Shown piece by piece: positions 1 through 9,063 of a stretch of DNA of 64,000 bases. Position numbers and translations under genes: made by a program. Each line of letters opens with the position of its first letter. Position 1 is the stretch's first letter. The notes under the pieces are model-generated. The model saw nothing but the letters and a program-made list of their open reading frames with translations. It made no database searches and was not told the DNA's origin. The stretch comes from Hyphomonadaceae bacterium (lineage in GTDB: Bacteria; Pseudomonadota; Alphaproteobacteria; Caulobacterales; Aquidulcibacteraceae), in assembly GCA_016791445.1 (NCBI GenBank), contig JAEUMP010000025.1:62001-126000 (forward strand), in the 5' to 3' direction.

Positions 1-1
1 C

Positions 2-535
2 TGGAGTCCGAGCTATTGCGCGGAAGCGGCGGCGCGAGATCCAGTGCAGTGCGGGCAGGGCAGGCGGTTCGCTTTTGTCGTCCATGGTTTGTGGCCGCAG
101 TACGAGCGCGGGTGGCCCGCGGCCTGCAAGACTGCCTATGCGCGCGACGTGCCCGCACCGTTGAAACAGTCCATGCTCGACATCATGCCAAGTCCTCGTC
201 TCGTGGAGCACGAGTGGGATGAGCACGGTGTCTGTTCCGGGCTGTCGCCGCAGGCTTACTTCGCACTGACGCGGCGCGCGCGGGAGCGTGTCGTCGTGCC
301 GGCGCGGTTCCAGAATCTCGACCGCACGATGATGGTCACCGGCGCGGAAGTGGAGGCTGCGTTCGTCGCGGCCAATCCGACGCTGAAACCAGATATGATC
401 GCCGTGCAGTGCGACCGCACGCGCCTGCGCGAAGTGCGCATCTGTATGACGAAAGCCGGCGCGTTCCGCAGCTGCGGCCGCGACATGCGGGACCGCTGCG
501 GGTCCGAGCGCGTCGCGATGCCGCCGGTGCGCTAG
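2..535 (+). CDS. Ribonuclease T2 family protein (5' partial)
   Basis: This is the C-terminal part of an RNase T2 endoribonuclease; the reading frame is open at the window edge, so start and signal peptide are missing. The visible part begins with a WSPSYC motif, typical of the family. It then shows the CAS I motif FVVHGLWPQ (catalytic His about visible residue 28) and the CAS II motif HEWDEHGVC (Glu 71, His 75). Cysteines are spread as expected for a disulfide-bonded periplasmic or secreted enzyme that cleaves single-stranded RNA through 2',3'-cyclic phosphates. The Lys that normally precedes the second CAS II His (EWxKHG) is Glu here. The TAG stop lies one base before the stop of the convergent EF-G-like gene, so the two genes are tail to tail. 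Confidence 0.9.
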   Translation, partial: WSPSYCAEAAARDPVQCGQGRRFAFVVHGLWPQYERGWPAACKTAYARDVPAPLKQSMLDIMPSPRLVEHEWDEHGVCSGLSPQAYFALTRRARERVVVPARFQNLDRTMMVTGAEVEAAFVAANPTLKPDMIAVQCDRTRLREVRICMTKAGAFRSCGRDMRDRCGSERVAMPPVR

Positions 536-536
536 C

Positions 537-2567
537 TCAAGCCACCTTCGCCTTCTGCACGATCTCCTGCGCCTCGCGGCCCGTGAGTTCGGCCATGTGC
601 GCGAAGCTCGCCTCGTAGGTCCCCAGGCCCTGCGTGATCGAACGCAGGTCGATGATGAGATCGTGCCGGTCCGCCTGGGGCAGATAGGCTTCGATGCGGT
701 CCCATCCCGGCCAGCCTTCGCGGGCGTCGAAGCCGAGGATCTGGCCGCGGCGGGAGGACAGCATGGAGTTGATCTTCGCCGTCGCCGTGTTCGGCGCGTA
801 GATCGTCACCTTCTCCACGGGCTCCAGAAGGATCGGGTCACACTGCGGCAGGCCCTCCGTCATCGCAATGCGCCCCGCCGTGCGGAACGCGATTTCGGAA
901 CTGTCGACCGCGTGCGCGCTGCCGTCGGTAAGCGTCACGGCGATATCGACCACGGGAAAGCCGAGCGGTCCTTTCTCGAGACCATCGCGCACGCCTGCTT
1001 CGACGGCAGGGATGTACTGACGCGGCACCACGCCGCCGTGGATCTTCTCGTTGAACTCGAAGCCGCTTGAGCGTGGTCGCGCGGCGATCTCGACGACGAC
1101 GTCGCCGAATTGTCCGTGCCCGCCCGACTGCTTCTTGTGACGGCCGCGAACGCTGACGCCCTTGCGGATCGTCTCCTTGTAGGCGCTCTTCGGGCGCGAG
1201 GTGGTGACCGAGACGCCATAGCGGCGCTTCATGCGATCAAGCGCGATGCGCAGATGCACCTCGCCTTGCCCCTCGAGCACCAGCTCGTGCGTTTCCGGAT
1301 TCATCGCGAAATGCAGCGTCGGGTCTTCCTCCGCGAGTTTCGCCATGGATTGTGAAAGCCGCACATCGTCCTTGCGATCCGCCGGCGCGATCGCCAGCGC
1401 ATAGACGCCGAAACGCTTCTGCGCCGAACTGTTGGCAGCCTGCGGACGTCCTTCGGCGCTGAGGAAGTCTCCCGGCCGCGCGCCTTCCATACGGCCCACG
1501 GCGACGACCTCGCCCAGCGGCGCGCTTGCGGACTTTTTCTGAGCTGCGCCTGTCAGCTGCACCATGCCGGAGGCGCGGAGTTTCTCGCCGTCCGGGCGAA
1601 GAAGATCGGCGCCGTCGGCGACGTCGCCGCCAAACGCGCGCGCAAAGCTCTGTTTGCCGGCCTGACCTGCATGCGAGGTCTTGAACACGAACAGTCCCGC
1701 GCCGGAAACGCCGAGCCGTGCCTGCGCTGCGTCCGGCGCGGGCGTGTCATGGCGCAGCGCCTTCAAGAGGCGTGTCACGCCGCCATCGGCCTGCGCGGAA
1801 CCAAGGAATACCGGTGCGATGAGCATCTCCTGCGTTTCGCGCATGAGATCGGCGAACACGGCGTCCACGCTCGGCGTCTGGTCCGACAGCAGCTGCTCCA
1901 TCAGCGCGTCGTCGTAGTCGGCGAGCTTTTCCAGCATGGCGAAACGCGCTTCGTGCTCGCGGTCGACGATGTCCTTCGGGATGTCGATGCGCTCGGACGG
2001 CTTGCCCGCGCGGTAGACGTAGGCGCGCTCCAGCGCGAGATCGACATAGCCGGTGGCCTTCTCATTTTCCCAGATCGGAATCTGGCGCGCGACGAGCGGG
2101 ATCGTGCTCACCGCCTGCAACGCTTCCAGCAGGTCGCGCAGCCGCCCGCGCGCGGTATCCATCTTGTTGACGAAGAGAAGGCGCGGCACGCCGAGACGAT
2201 CGAGTTCGATCAGCGTCGGCTGCAGCAGGATCGCCTTGTCCGGGTCGGGGTCGCACACGACGATGGCGAGATCGACGGCGGCGAGCGTGTGGTCCAGCTC
2301 GCCTGCGAATTCGGTGGAGCCGGGGAGGTCGATGAGGGCGTAGCGGTCGCCGTCATGGGCAAAGCTCGCGATGGACATTTCGACCGACTGTCCGCGCGCC
2401 CGCGCTTCAGGGCTCGCGTCGCCCACCGTTGTGCCCGCCAGGACCGCGCCTTGCCGCTCAATGGCGCCGGCCGAGTAGAGCAACGCCTCCATGAGCGTTG
2501 TCTTTCCGGCACCGTTCGGTCCTACGAGCGCGACTGCTCTCGCAGCCGCAGATTTGCCTTTCGCCAT
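537..2567 (-). CDS. Elongation factor G-like translational GTPase (divergent)
   Basis: A 676-residue protein with the EF-G domain order: GTPase domain, domain II, then a C-terminal EF-G IV/V-like half. The P-loop is GPNGAGKTT (residues 16-24) and the base-recognition motif NKMD is intact. Switch II reads DLPGSTEF (80-87), so the catalytic His of the canonical DTPGHVDF is replaced by Ser 84; switch I also departs from RGITI (RGQSV, 58-62). It is therefore not the housekeeping FusA but the paralogous EF-G-like class known in alphaproteobacteria, whose role is unsettled. I chose the ATG at 2567 because AGGAG lies 7 bases upstream; an in-frame extension to 2675 lacks this support and begins with a low-complexity stretch unlike the family. 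Confidence 0.88.
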   Translation of the reverse strand: MAKGKSAAARAVALVGPNGAGKTTLMEALLYSAGAIERQGAVLAGTTVGDASPEARARGQSVEMSIASFAHDGDRYALIDLPGSTEFAGELDHTLAAVDLAIVVCDPDPDKAILLQPTLIELDRLGVPRLLFVNKMDTARGRLRDLLEALQAVSTIPLVARQIPIWENEKATGYVDLALERAYVYRAGKPSERIDIPKDIVDREHEARFAMLEKLADYDDALMEQLLSDQTPSVDAVFADLMRETQEMLIAPVFLGSAQADGGVTRLLKALRHDTPAPDAAQARLGVSGAGLFVFKTSHAGQAGKQSFARAFGGDVADGADLLRPDGEKLRASGMVQLTGAAQKKSASAPLGEVVAVGRMEGARPGDFLSAEGRPQAANSSAQKRFGVYALAIAPADRKDDVRLSQSMAKLAEEDPTLHFAMNPETHELVLEGQGEVHLRIALDRMKRRYGVSVTTSRPKSAYKETIRKGVSVRGRHKKQSGGHGQFGDVVVEIAARPRSSGFEFNEKIHGGVVPRQYIPAVEAGVRDGLEKGPLGFPVVDIAVTLTDGSAHAVDSSEIAFRTAGRIAMTEGLPQCDPILLEPVEKVTIYAPNTATAKINSMLSSRRGQILGFDAREGWPGWDRIEAYLPQADRHDLIIDLRSITQGLGTYEASFAHMAELTGREAQEIVQKAKVA

Positions 2568-2750
2568 GTGACGCTCCTCACCGCGCCCCGATATCGGGTC
2601 GTCGAGGCGCATTGTTGGCGCGTGCGGGGCATCCCGCCCGCGCGGGGACATGGTCGCGCTCGTTTCGCGTTTCACGCAAGTGGGAAATGCAAGACTACGG
2701 CGTGGGGCGTTTCAGATTGTCGTGTGTGCGGACGGACCGTCCGATGGCTC

Positions 2751-3569
2751 ATGTTCGGATCGAGGACGCTGCAGCACGACGCGTGGCGACCAGCGGGCGC
2801 ACTGCTGGCGACGTTGGGAGTAGCGAGCGTGTGCGCGCCGTCGCTTGTGGGCGTCGCTGCGTTCGGCGCGGGGGTCGCCTGCCTGATGCTTCACGACGCT
2901 CGGCGCTTCGACATGGCGGTGAGTGTCGCGATCTGGCTTCTTGTGTTGATCATGTTCGGGCCGATCGGCGCGGGCTGTTTCATTCTGGCGCAAATGCTGA
3001 CGGCGTTGACGGTCGAGACGCTGGGCCGGCGACTCTTGCCGGTGACGGCGCTGGCGGCGGGGGCCTGCGTCTTTCTGCCGTCGACCTTCTCGGGCTCGCT
3101 TGTCGCGGAGACCACCGCGATCCTCGCGATCGGCGCTCCCGGACTTGCCCTGGGGCGGATCGCAGGCGCGGCGGACCGGCGTCTCTACGAAACCATGCGA
3201 TGTGCGGCGGTCGCGCCGCAATTGCTGGCGATTGTCGGCGGCGCCGCGCTCGGCGGGCTGCCGGGAGCCGCGGCCGCGACTGCGGCAGGCTGGCTCGCGT
3301 CGCCGGTCGTTGCGTTGCTGATCGACCGGGGCGCCCGGCCCGGGGCGGCGATGGCGGCCTTGGGCGTCGTGGCTGCGGGGCTGTTCGCGGTGTTGGCCAT
3401 GGAAAGTTTACGCCCGTTAACCTCGGCGGCGCTCGTCTTGCCGGTGGGGGCGGTGGCGGGCGTGGCGGCGCTGCGGCTGCACGCCCCCCTGTTTGCGCAC
3501 CTTCTCGTGCGGGTCACGCGCCGGGGGATGCCGACCGTCCGCCTTCCCCTGCCGGCATTGGCACGGTAA
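2751..3569 (+). CDS. Polytopic membrane protein of unknown function
   Basis: A 272-residue Ala/Gly/Leu-rich protein with roughly eight hydrophobic segments (for example around residues 15-40, 50-80, 90-135, 150-185 and 195-240). No enzyme motif was recognised. Its outline resembles small flippase-like or permease-like inner-membrane proteins, but that is only a shape argument. The ATG at 2751 is the first ATG in frame after the divergent promoter region of the EF-G-like gene; it has no clear Shine-Dalgarno and an upstream GTG at 2724 is also possible. The gene stands just before the glycan locus and is transcribed in the same direction as its first genes, so it may belong to it. Confidence 0.6.
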   Translation: MFGSRTLQHDAWRPAGALLATLGVASVCAPSLVGVAAFGAGVACLMLHDARRFDMAVSVAIWLLVLIMFGPIGAGCFILAQMLTALTVETLGRRLLPVTALAAGACVFLPSTFSGSLVAETTAILAIGAPGLALGRIAGAADRRLYETMRCAAVAPQLLAIVGGAALGGLPGAAAATAAGWLASPVVALLIDRGARPGAAMAALGVVAAGLFAVLAMESLRPLTSAALVLPVGAVAGVAALRLHAPLFAHLLVRVTRRGMPTVRLPLPALAR

Positions 3570-3622
3570 TCGCAGCCAAAGATCACGAGCGCGTGAACGG
3601 CGGCAGGGCAGGAGCCGCGCCG

Positions 3623-3670
3623 TTCGCAATTGCAGCGAAATGGCGCGCCATGCTCTGCTGCGATTGCGAA
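3623..3670. repeat. Nested dyad-symmetric element upstream of the glycan locus
   Basis: Arms TTCGCAATTGCAGC (3623-3636) and GCTGCGATTGCGAA (3657-3670) match as reverse complements at 13 of 14 positions. They enclose the perfect palindrome TGGCGCGCCA (3641-3650) at their centre. The element ends about 80 bases before the start codon at 3754, so it could be a regulator-binding site for the first glycan-locus gene or a structured 5' leader. No T-run follows, so a simple intrinsic terminator is less likely. Confidence 0.5.
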
Positions 3671-3753
3671 TTGGCGTGCAAATTGCCCTGTCGGCGCGCA
3701 TGACGCGCGCTCACGATCGGTAGTGAGCGGCCATCAGGAAAAAGCGGCGACCC

Positions 3754-4788
3754 ATGAAAGTTCTCGTCACCGGCATCGACGGCTATATCGGCGCAATCCT
3801 CGGCCCTTACCTCCAGGAGCGGGGCTACCAGGTCACCGGCTTCGACACCGGCTACTACCGCCAGGGCTGGCTCTACCCGATGGCCGGTCCCCGCCCGGAA
3901 GTGATCACCAAGGACCTGCGCGAAGTGACCGCCAGGGACCTCGAAGGCTTCGACGCGATCTGCCACCTCGCCGAACTCTCCAACGACCCGATCGGCCAGC
4001 AGGACCCGGGCCTCACCCACGAGATCAACCACGGCGGGTCGGTCCGCATCGCCAAGGCAGCGAAAGACGCGGGCGTGCAGCGCTTCGTCTACACCTCCTC
4101 GTGCTCGGTCTATGGCGCGATGCCCGCCGACGCCGACTTCGTCGATGAAACCACGCCCCCGCAGCCGCTGACGGCCTACGCCGAGTGCAAGGCCAAGGTC
4201 GAGCGCGACGTGACGCCCATGGCCGACGCCTCCTTCGCCCCGTGCTTCCTGCGCAACGCGACCGCCTACGGCGCAAGCCCCCGCCAGCGCTTCGACATCG
4301 TGCTGAACGACCTTTGCGGCCTCGCCTGGACCACCAAGAAGATCAAGCTGAACAGCGACGGCTCCGCCTGGCGCCCGCTCGTCCATGTGCTCGACATCTG
4401 TCAGGCGATCGAACTTTCATTGAAGGCGCCGAAGGAAGTCATCTCCGGCCAGGTGTTCAACGTCGGCAGCTCGGACCAGAACTACCGCGTCATCGAGATC
4501 GCCGAAGCGATCAAGCGCGTGTTCACGGACTGCGAGGTCGAGGTGGGCCAGGCCACGGCGGACAACCGCAGCTACCGCGTCAACTTCGACAAGATCCAGC
4601 GGCTCCTACCCGACTACAAGTGCCAGTGGACCGCCGAGAAGGGCGCCCGGCAGATGTACGACATGTTCAGCCGCATCGACATGTCCGAAGAGACGTTCCG
4701 CGCCGAACCGTATACCCGCCTCAAGATGCTGATGAAGCATCGCAAGTCGGGACTGCTGAACGACAAGCTGTTCTGGCAGTACGGCTGA
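3754..4788 (+). CDS. NAD-dependent sugar epimerase/dehydratase (extended SDR)
   Basis: A 344-residue short-chain dehydrogenase/reductase of the extended nucleotide-sugar type. The N-terminus carries the Rossmann motif VTGIDGYIG (a GxxGxxG variant, about residues 5-13). The catalytic Tyr and Lys lie in YAECK, preceded by the TSSCSVYG Ser strand. The C-terminal half shows the usual NVGSSDQNYRV substrate-domain motif. Such enzymes act in the cytoplasm on UDP-, GDP-, dTDP- or CDP-sugars; the exact substrate cannot be read from the sequence. It opens the glycan locus and is followed by a GT25 gene in the same direction after 70 bases. It is not a CDP-glucose 4,6-dehydratase by its N-terminal motif. 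Confidence 0.88.
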   Translation: MKVLVTGIDGYIGAILGPYLQERGYQVTGFDTGYYRQGWLYPMAGPRPEVITKDLREVTARDLEGFDAICHLAELSNDPIGQQDPGLTHEINHGGSVRIAKAAKDAGVQRFVYTSSCSVYGAMPADADFVDETTPPQPLTAYAECKAKVERDVTPMADASFAPCFLRNATAYGASPRQRFDIVLNDLCGLAWTTKKIKLNSDGSAWRPLVHVLDICQAIELSLKAPKEVISGQVFNVGSSDQNYRVIEIAEAIKRVFTDCEVEVGQATADNRSYRVNFDKIQRLLPDYKCQWTAEKGARQMYDMFSRIDMSEETFRAEPYTRLKMLMKHRKSGLLNDKLFWQYG

Positions 4789-4858
4789 GCGCGACGTTCG
4801 TGGATACTCGACCGGCGCGGTCGGCTCGCATTGGCGCCTCACTGGCGATGGTTGGAAC

Positions 4859-5701
4859 ATGCAGGACCCATCGAGCGCCGCTGACTTGACACCTGCGCGA
4901 CAGCGCATCGCTTGCTTCGTGATCAACCTTGATCGCGACCGCGCGCGACTGGACGACGTGGCGCGGGGTCTTGCGGCGGTGGACGTTGCATTCGAACGTC
5001 ACCCAGCGATCAACGGGAAGCGTCACGGCGCCCTGATCCGGCGTCTGATCCGCCAGGACTTTCATTCTCGTGCGAAGCAACGTCCGATGACCGACGGTGA
5101 GATCGGCTGCACGCTCAGCCATCTTTCGGTGTATCGGCGCATGTTGCGGGAAGGTGTGGAAAAGGCGCTCATCCTCGAAGATGACGCGGTTTTCGAACCG
5201 GAGTTCGCGTCATTCTTCGCGAACCATCTCGGCGCGCTTCTGGATCGCTTCGATATCGTGAAGATCGAAGGCATCTTCTTCGACCATGTCTCCGCGGATG
5301 CGACGACCCTTGCATCCGCCGGCGGCGCAAGGGCTGTTCTTCCGTTGCGGCCCACGCTGGGCACCGCCGCCTACGCGCTGACGCGACGTGGCGCGAAGAG
5401 ATTGCTCAAGGCGCTGTCGCGGTTCGACGATCCGCTCGACATCAAACTCGTGCAGTATGAACGCCATCGGACGCGGTTCGTCGAACTGCGCCCCATGCTG
5501 GTCCGGCAGGCTGACGTCGCAAGCTCTCTGGAGGCGGATCGAGTGAGGGCCGAAACCGGCGAAACACCAGCCTCGCCGGGAATCGTCGCAAAGCTGGCCG
5601 AGCGCGTGGCGTTTGCGCGCCGCGTGATTTCGCGCATGGGCGTCTGGCTGTTCTGGGTCGTCGAAAGCCGTCTGCGCGGCGGCGCCGGCAAGGCGGCATG
5701 A
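4859..5701 (+). CDS. Glycosyltransferase family 25 (LPS biosynthesis type)
   Basis: A 280-residue GT25 protein. It has the family opening with FVINLDRDRARLD near residue 22, the GEIGCTLSHLSVYRRM signature that follows the acceptor region, and the LILEDDAVFEP motif with the acidic metal/nucleotide-sugar site. GT25 enzymes add galactose or related sugars to lipooligosaccharide or other glycans at the inner face of the cytoplasmic membrane. The stop overlaps the flippase start at 5698 in an ATGA arrangement, so the two are probably translationally coupled. The ATG at 4859 leaves a short unconserved lead of about 15 residues. Confidence 0.87.
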   Translation: MQDPSSAADLTPARQRIACFVINLDRDRARLDDVARGLAAVDVAFERHPAINGKRHGALIRRLIRQDFHSRAKQRPMTDGEIGCTLSHLSVYRRMLREGVEKALILEDDAVFEPEFASFFANHLGALLDRFDIVKIEGIFFDHVSADATTLASAGGARAVLPLRPTLGTAAYALTRRGAKRLLKALSRFDDPLDIKLVQYERHRTRFVELRPMLVRQADVASSLEADRVRAETGETPASPGIVAKLAERVAFARRVISRMGVWLFWVVESRLRGGAGKAA

Positions 5702-7161
5702 TGTCGTCGGAAACCGGTCCACTCCCTGATGTCGCCGACGAGGCTCCGGCCGTCGGCGAAACGCTGAAGAAGAAGCGGCGTCACGTCGATCTGCTGTTCG
5801 GCGTGGTCGGTCTGTTCCTGCAGGTCGGCACCGGCCTCATCATGTTGCCGCTTACTGCGACGATGCTCGCGCCGGCCGAACTGACATTCTGGACGGTGTT
5901 TCTCTCGATCCAGGCGATGTCCTATCTGATCGAGTTTGGCTTCACGCCTTCCTTCGCGCGAAACTTCACCTACGTCCTGGGCGGCGCCAACCGACTGGTG
6001 GCGGAGGGTGTGCCGCCGGAGAAGACAGGCGCGGTGAACCGCGACTTGCTGTGCGAGCTTCTGAGTGCGTCGCGCACAGTCTATATGCTTCTTTCGTTGG
6101 TGGTGGCCGTCGTTCTCGCGATCGGCGGATCGATCTATGTCGACGCACTCGCGCGTACCGCAGAAGGGGTGCCGTTCATCTGGGAGTCGTGGGCGCTGTT
6201 CGCGGGGACGCTCGTCTTCCACACCTACATGAACTGGCAGGCCGGCGTCGTCATGGGCGCCGACAGGATGCGCGAGTACTACCAGATCGTCACGGTCGCG
6301 CGGCTGGTTCAGGTTGCGCTTTCCGTCGTGGGGCTGCTCATCAAGCCGGATCTGCTCACGCTGACGGCGGCATATGCTGTTTCAGCCCTTGTCATGCGCG
6401 TTCACTACCAGATCGTGGCGCGGAATGTGACAAAGCTGGTGGACGGCATGAAGAGCGAGCCGGGCGCGACGCGACGCATCCTCTCCTCGATTGCGCCAAA
6501 CGCCGTGAAGATCGGCTGGGTGACGATCGGCGGTTACCTCACGAGCCGCTTCAGTTTCCTCGTCATCTCGCTGTCGCTCGGTGCGGCGATGGCTGCCGAG
6601 TATGCGGTTGCACAGCAGGCATTCTTCGCGCTCGCTGCGATCTCGCAGGTGGCGGGTCATCTCAACAACGCGCGCATGACTGCGGCGCGGCTCCATAGCG
6701 AAAAGCCCGTCATGCGGGAGATCTATGCGTTCACCGTGCTATTCGCGGGCGCGGTCTTCCTGAGCGGCGCGCTCGGCATGATGCTCTTCGGCGAATGGCT
6801 CCTGGAGGTGATCGGAAGCCAGACTCTGTTGCCGCCGTTGCTCATCCTTGCAACGATGACAGTGATATTCCTGCTCGATGTTCACGCAAACATCGCGATG
6901 GGCCTGATCGCCACGAGCAACAGCATTCCCTACATGCGCGCAGTCCTGATGACCGGCGTTCTGGTGGCCGGAGGGACGATCATCGTGGCGCTGACCGGCG
7001 GCGGGCTGCTGCAGTTCATCCTCGTCCAGGGCGCGATCCAGCTGGCCTACAATTTCTGGCGTTGGCCGATGTATGTCTGCGACGAACTCGGACTGAAATT
7101 GGGAGCGTTCGCCGGAGCCGCCGTGTCGGGTGCGCGTCGCATGTTGTTTGACCGAATGTGA
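5698..7161 (+). CDS. Wzx-like polysaccharide flippase (MOP superfamily)
   Basis: A 487-residue integral membrane protein with about 12 hydrophobic segments spread from residue 40 to the end, after a charged cytoplasmic N-terminus (KKKRRH near residue 23). Length and topology match Wzx/RfbX-type flippases, which move undecaprenyl-diphosphate-linked repeat units across the inner membrane. No other flippase of this class was seen in the window, so it is the best Wzx candidate for this locus. Two tandem ATGs (5698 and 5701) allow either start; the first overlaps the stop of the GT25 gene by four bases. The family assignment rests on topology and context, since Wzx proteins share little sequence. 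Confidence 0.75.
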   Translation: MMSSETGPLPDVADEAPAVGETLKKKRRHVDLLFGVVGLFLQVGTGLIMLPLTATMLAPAELTFWTVFLSIQAMSYLIEFGFTPSFARNFTYVLGGANRLVAEGVPPEKTGAVNRDLLCELLSASRTVYMLLSLVVAVVLAIGGSIYVDALARTAEGVPFIWESWALFAGTLVFHTYMNWQAGVVMGADRMREYYQIVTVARLVQVALSVVGLLIKPDLLTLTAAYAVSALVMRVHYQIVARNVTKLVDGMKSEPGATRRILSSIAPNAVKIGWVTIGGYLTSRFSFLVISLSLGAAMAAEYAVAQQAFFALAAISQVAGHLNNARMTAARLHSEKPVMREIYAFTVLFAGAVFLSGALGMMLFGEWLLEVIGSQTLLPPLLILATMTVIFLLDVHANIAMGLIATSNSIPYMRAVLMTGVLVAGGTIIVALTGGGLLQFILVQGAIQLAYNFWRWPMYVCDELGLKLGAFAGAAVSGARRMLFDRM

Positions 7162-7336
7162 CGGCTGTGGCGGGTTCACGAACATGTGCGCCGGGCGTGC
7201 TTGCAAGGTTACCGGAATTCCATTCTGGAGCGTCACGGCGACGTGATCTGCGATGCAGATGGGTGGTACGGCGCATGCAGGACCGTGGCTGGCGGGTCCG
7301 TTCTGCCTTGGGTGCGACGCAGGGACAGAGTTTGAA

Positions 7337-8800
7337 ATGAGTGCGCACACGGAAGTCCACAGCCTGCGCGCGCTGTTGCCGCCCGCGGCTTCCGGTTCGT
7401 TCTGGCTATTGATTTCGGCAATCGTCGCCGCCTGCCTGATGGGTGTCGGCATCCTGTTCGCGTACGCCGCGACCGGGCTAGACCGGGCGCCCATTCGTGC
7501 AAACGTCGCGGCGGCATATGCGGCCGGTGAGCTCAGCGAACAGGAATACCTGCACACCAACACGGTGCTCGGTGCGCACCAGTTCAACGACTGCATGATC
7601 CTCCTCATGGTGATGGATGATCGCGGATCGCGGGTTCAGCGCGCGCTTTCCCCGTCGACCCCTGCATTGCCCGTCACCGACGCGCGTCCTTGCATCGCCG
7701 CGCGTGACATGGCCGCCAACGGGCCGCCGCGTGATCGGGAAGATATTGCGTTCTATCATCGCTACATCCACGGCTATGTGCCGACGACGACGGTGCTGCT
7801 TTCGGTGCTGCCGGTTTCCTGGGTGCGCAATATCTTCAGCCTTGTGGCCTTCACGCTTGTGGCGGGCCTGCTGGCCTTTCAGGCTCTCGTGCTCTTGCGA
7901 CGACTTCAGGCCGGCGTCTCCAACGCAACTGCGCTGGTCAAACCCGCATTCATGGCTCTGGCGAGCCTCGCCGTGCTGTTGTTCTACGGATTGCCCTATT
8001 ACGCGATGACGTTCTCACACTTCCAGACCGATGTGTGGCTGTTCGTCTATCTCTGGGTTGTAGCGCTTGTGGACTTTCGCCGCCTGGGGTTGGGGGCGAC
8101 GGCGTTGCTGCACGCCGTCTTCGGTTTCATCACCATGGATTTCGAGTTCCTGATCGGCGGGATTCCGCTCGGGGTATGTCTGATCCTCTTCGCCTTCGCC
8201 GCCCACGCGGTCGGCGACGCGCGCGTCCGCATGGCGCAGAACGGGGTGCTCTCGGTCCTTGCGTTCATGGTTGCGGCAGTCACGGCGTACATCGTCAAGC
8301 AGGTGGTGACGGTGCAGGTGTTCGGGCCGGACTTCATCGGCCCATCCGCCAGCAAGCTCGAGGACTGGTTCTTCGGCGACGGGACCACGCCGCTGCACGT
8401 GGCGTGGCGGCTCTTGCGGCACGCGGAGTATGTCGGCGTCGGCTGGCTCTATCTGGGCGCGGCGCTGATCCTTGGCGCCGTCGCGCTCATCGTCGCCTCG
8501 CTTGCACGCCTCTGGTCGCAACGCCGGCAGCTCGCAGACAAACCGATGGCGCTGCTGCTGGTGCTCTCCGCATTCGTTGTGCCGGTTTGGTACTGCATCT
8601 TCGAGTATCACTCGCGCAACCACGCCCACTTCACGGTCCGGTACACGGTCGGAATGATGTTCCCCGCAGTTGCCCTGTTTCTCGTGGTCTATCGGGATGC
8701 GTTCGGGCGGGCGATGCGCACGGTCGCATTGATGTTGACCTCACCCAGCCCCACGGAAAGCGATGCACACCGCGCCAGGGAGCCTGCGGATCCGGCGTAG
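7337..8800 (+). CDS. Large integral membrane protein, possible membrane glycosyltransferase-like component
   Basis: A 487-residue protein with an N-terminal membrane segment (about residues 22-45), a hydrophilic loop of roughly 110 residues, then about nine closely spaced membrane segments. No diagnostic motif of a named family was recognised. The shape (one membrane helix, a periplasmic loop, then a polytopic body) and the neighbours (a GtrB-like GT2 and a GtrA protein downstream) recall the third, variable membrane component of Gtr-type glycan modification systems. That role is inference. I used the ATG at 7337; an in-frame ATG at 7253 would add a stretch that does not look like protein from this family. 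Confidence 0.6.
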   Translation: MSAHTEVHSLRALLPPAASGSFWLLISAIVAACLMGVGILFAYAATGLDRAPIRANVAAAYAAGELSEQEYLHTNTVLGAHQFNDCMILLMVMDDRGSRVQRALSPSTPALPVTDARPCIAARDMAANGPPRDREDIAFYHRYIHGYVPTTTVLLSVLPVSWVRNIFSLVAFTLVAGLLAFQALVLLRRLQAGVSNATALVKPAFMALASLAVLLFYGLPYYAMTFSHFQTDVWLFVYLWVVALVDFRRLGLGATALLHAVFGFITMDFEFLIGGIPLGVCLILFAFAAHAVGDARVRMAQNGVLSVLAFMVAAVTAYIVKQVVTVQVFGPDFIGPSASKLEDWFFGDGTTPLHVAWRLLRHAEYVGVGWLYLGAALILGAVALIVASLARLWSQRRQLADKPMALLLVLSAFVVPVWYCIFEYHSRNHAHFTVRYTVGMMFPAVALFLVVYRDAFGRAMRTVALMLTSPSPTESDAHRAREPADPA

Positions 8801-8811
8801 ATCACGCATTG

Positions 8812-8841
8812 TTGACAGTTCGTCTGCCTCAAGAATATGAA
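8812..8841 (+). promoter_or_regulatory. Candidate sigma-70 type promoter before the GT2 gene
   Basis: TTGACA at 8812-8817 is followed after 18 bases by TATGAA at 8836-8841. This is the best -35/-10 pair I could see in the 263-base gap before the GT2 gene. It would give a leader of more than 200 bases, which is long, so a closer promoter may also exist. Confidence 0.35.
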
Positions 8842-9063
8842 CCAAAAGCAATGCGTTAGGCGATCGCCAGAAGTCGCTATGGGGAGTGAGGCGGAAGACC
8901 CGGCCATGACTGCCGCTTCATTGCGGCGTGTCTTCACAGGGATGTGATCACAGGCCGGGGCATGGGGGTTCGTCGCACGGATCCTTGGCACGCTCCTTGA
9001 AGCCTTTCCGGGTGAATTTTGCGGCGCACGGCGTCGTCAACGCAATGCCGTGAAAGATCGGAC

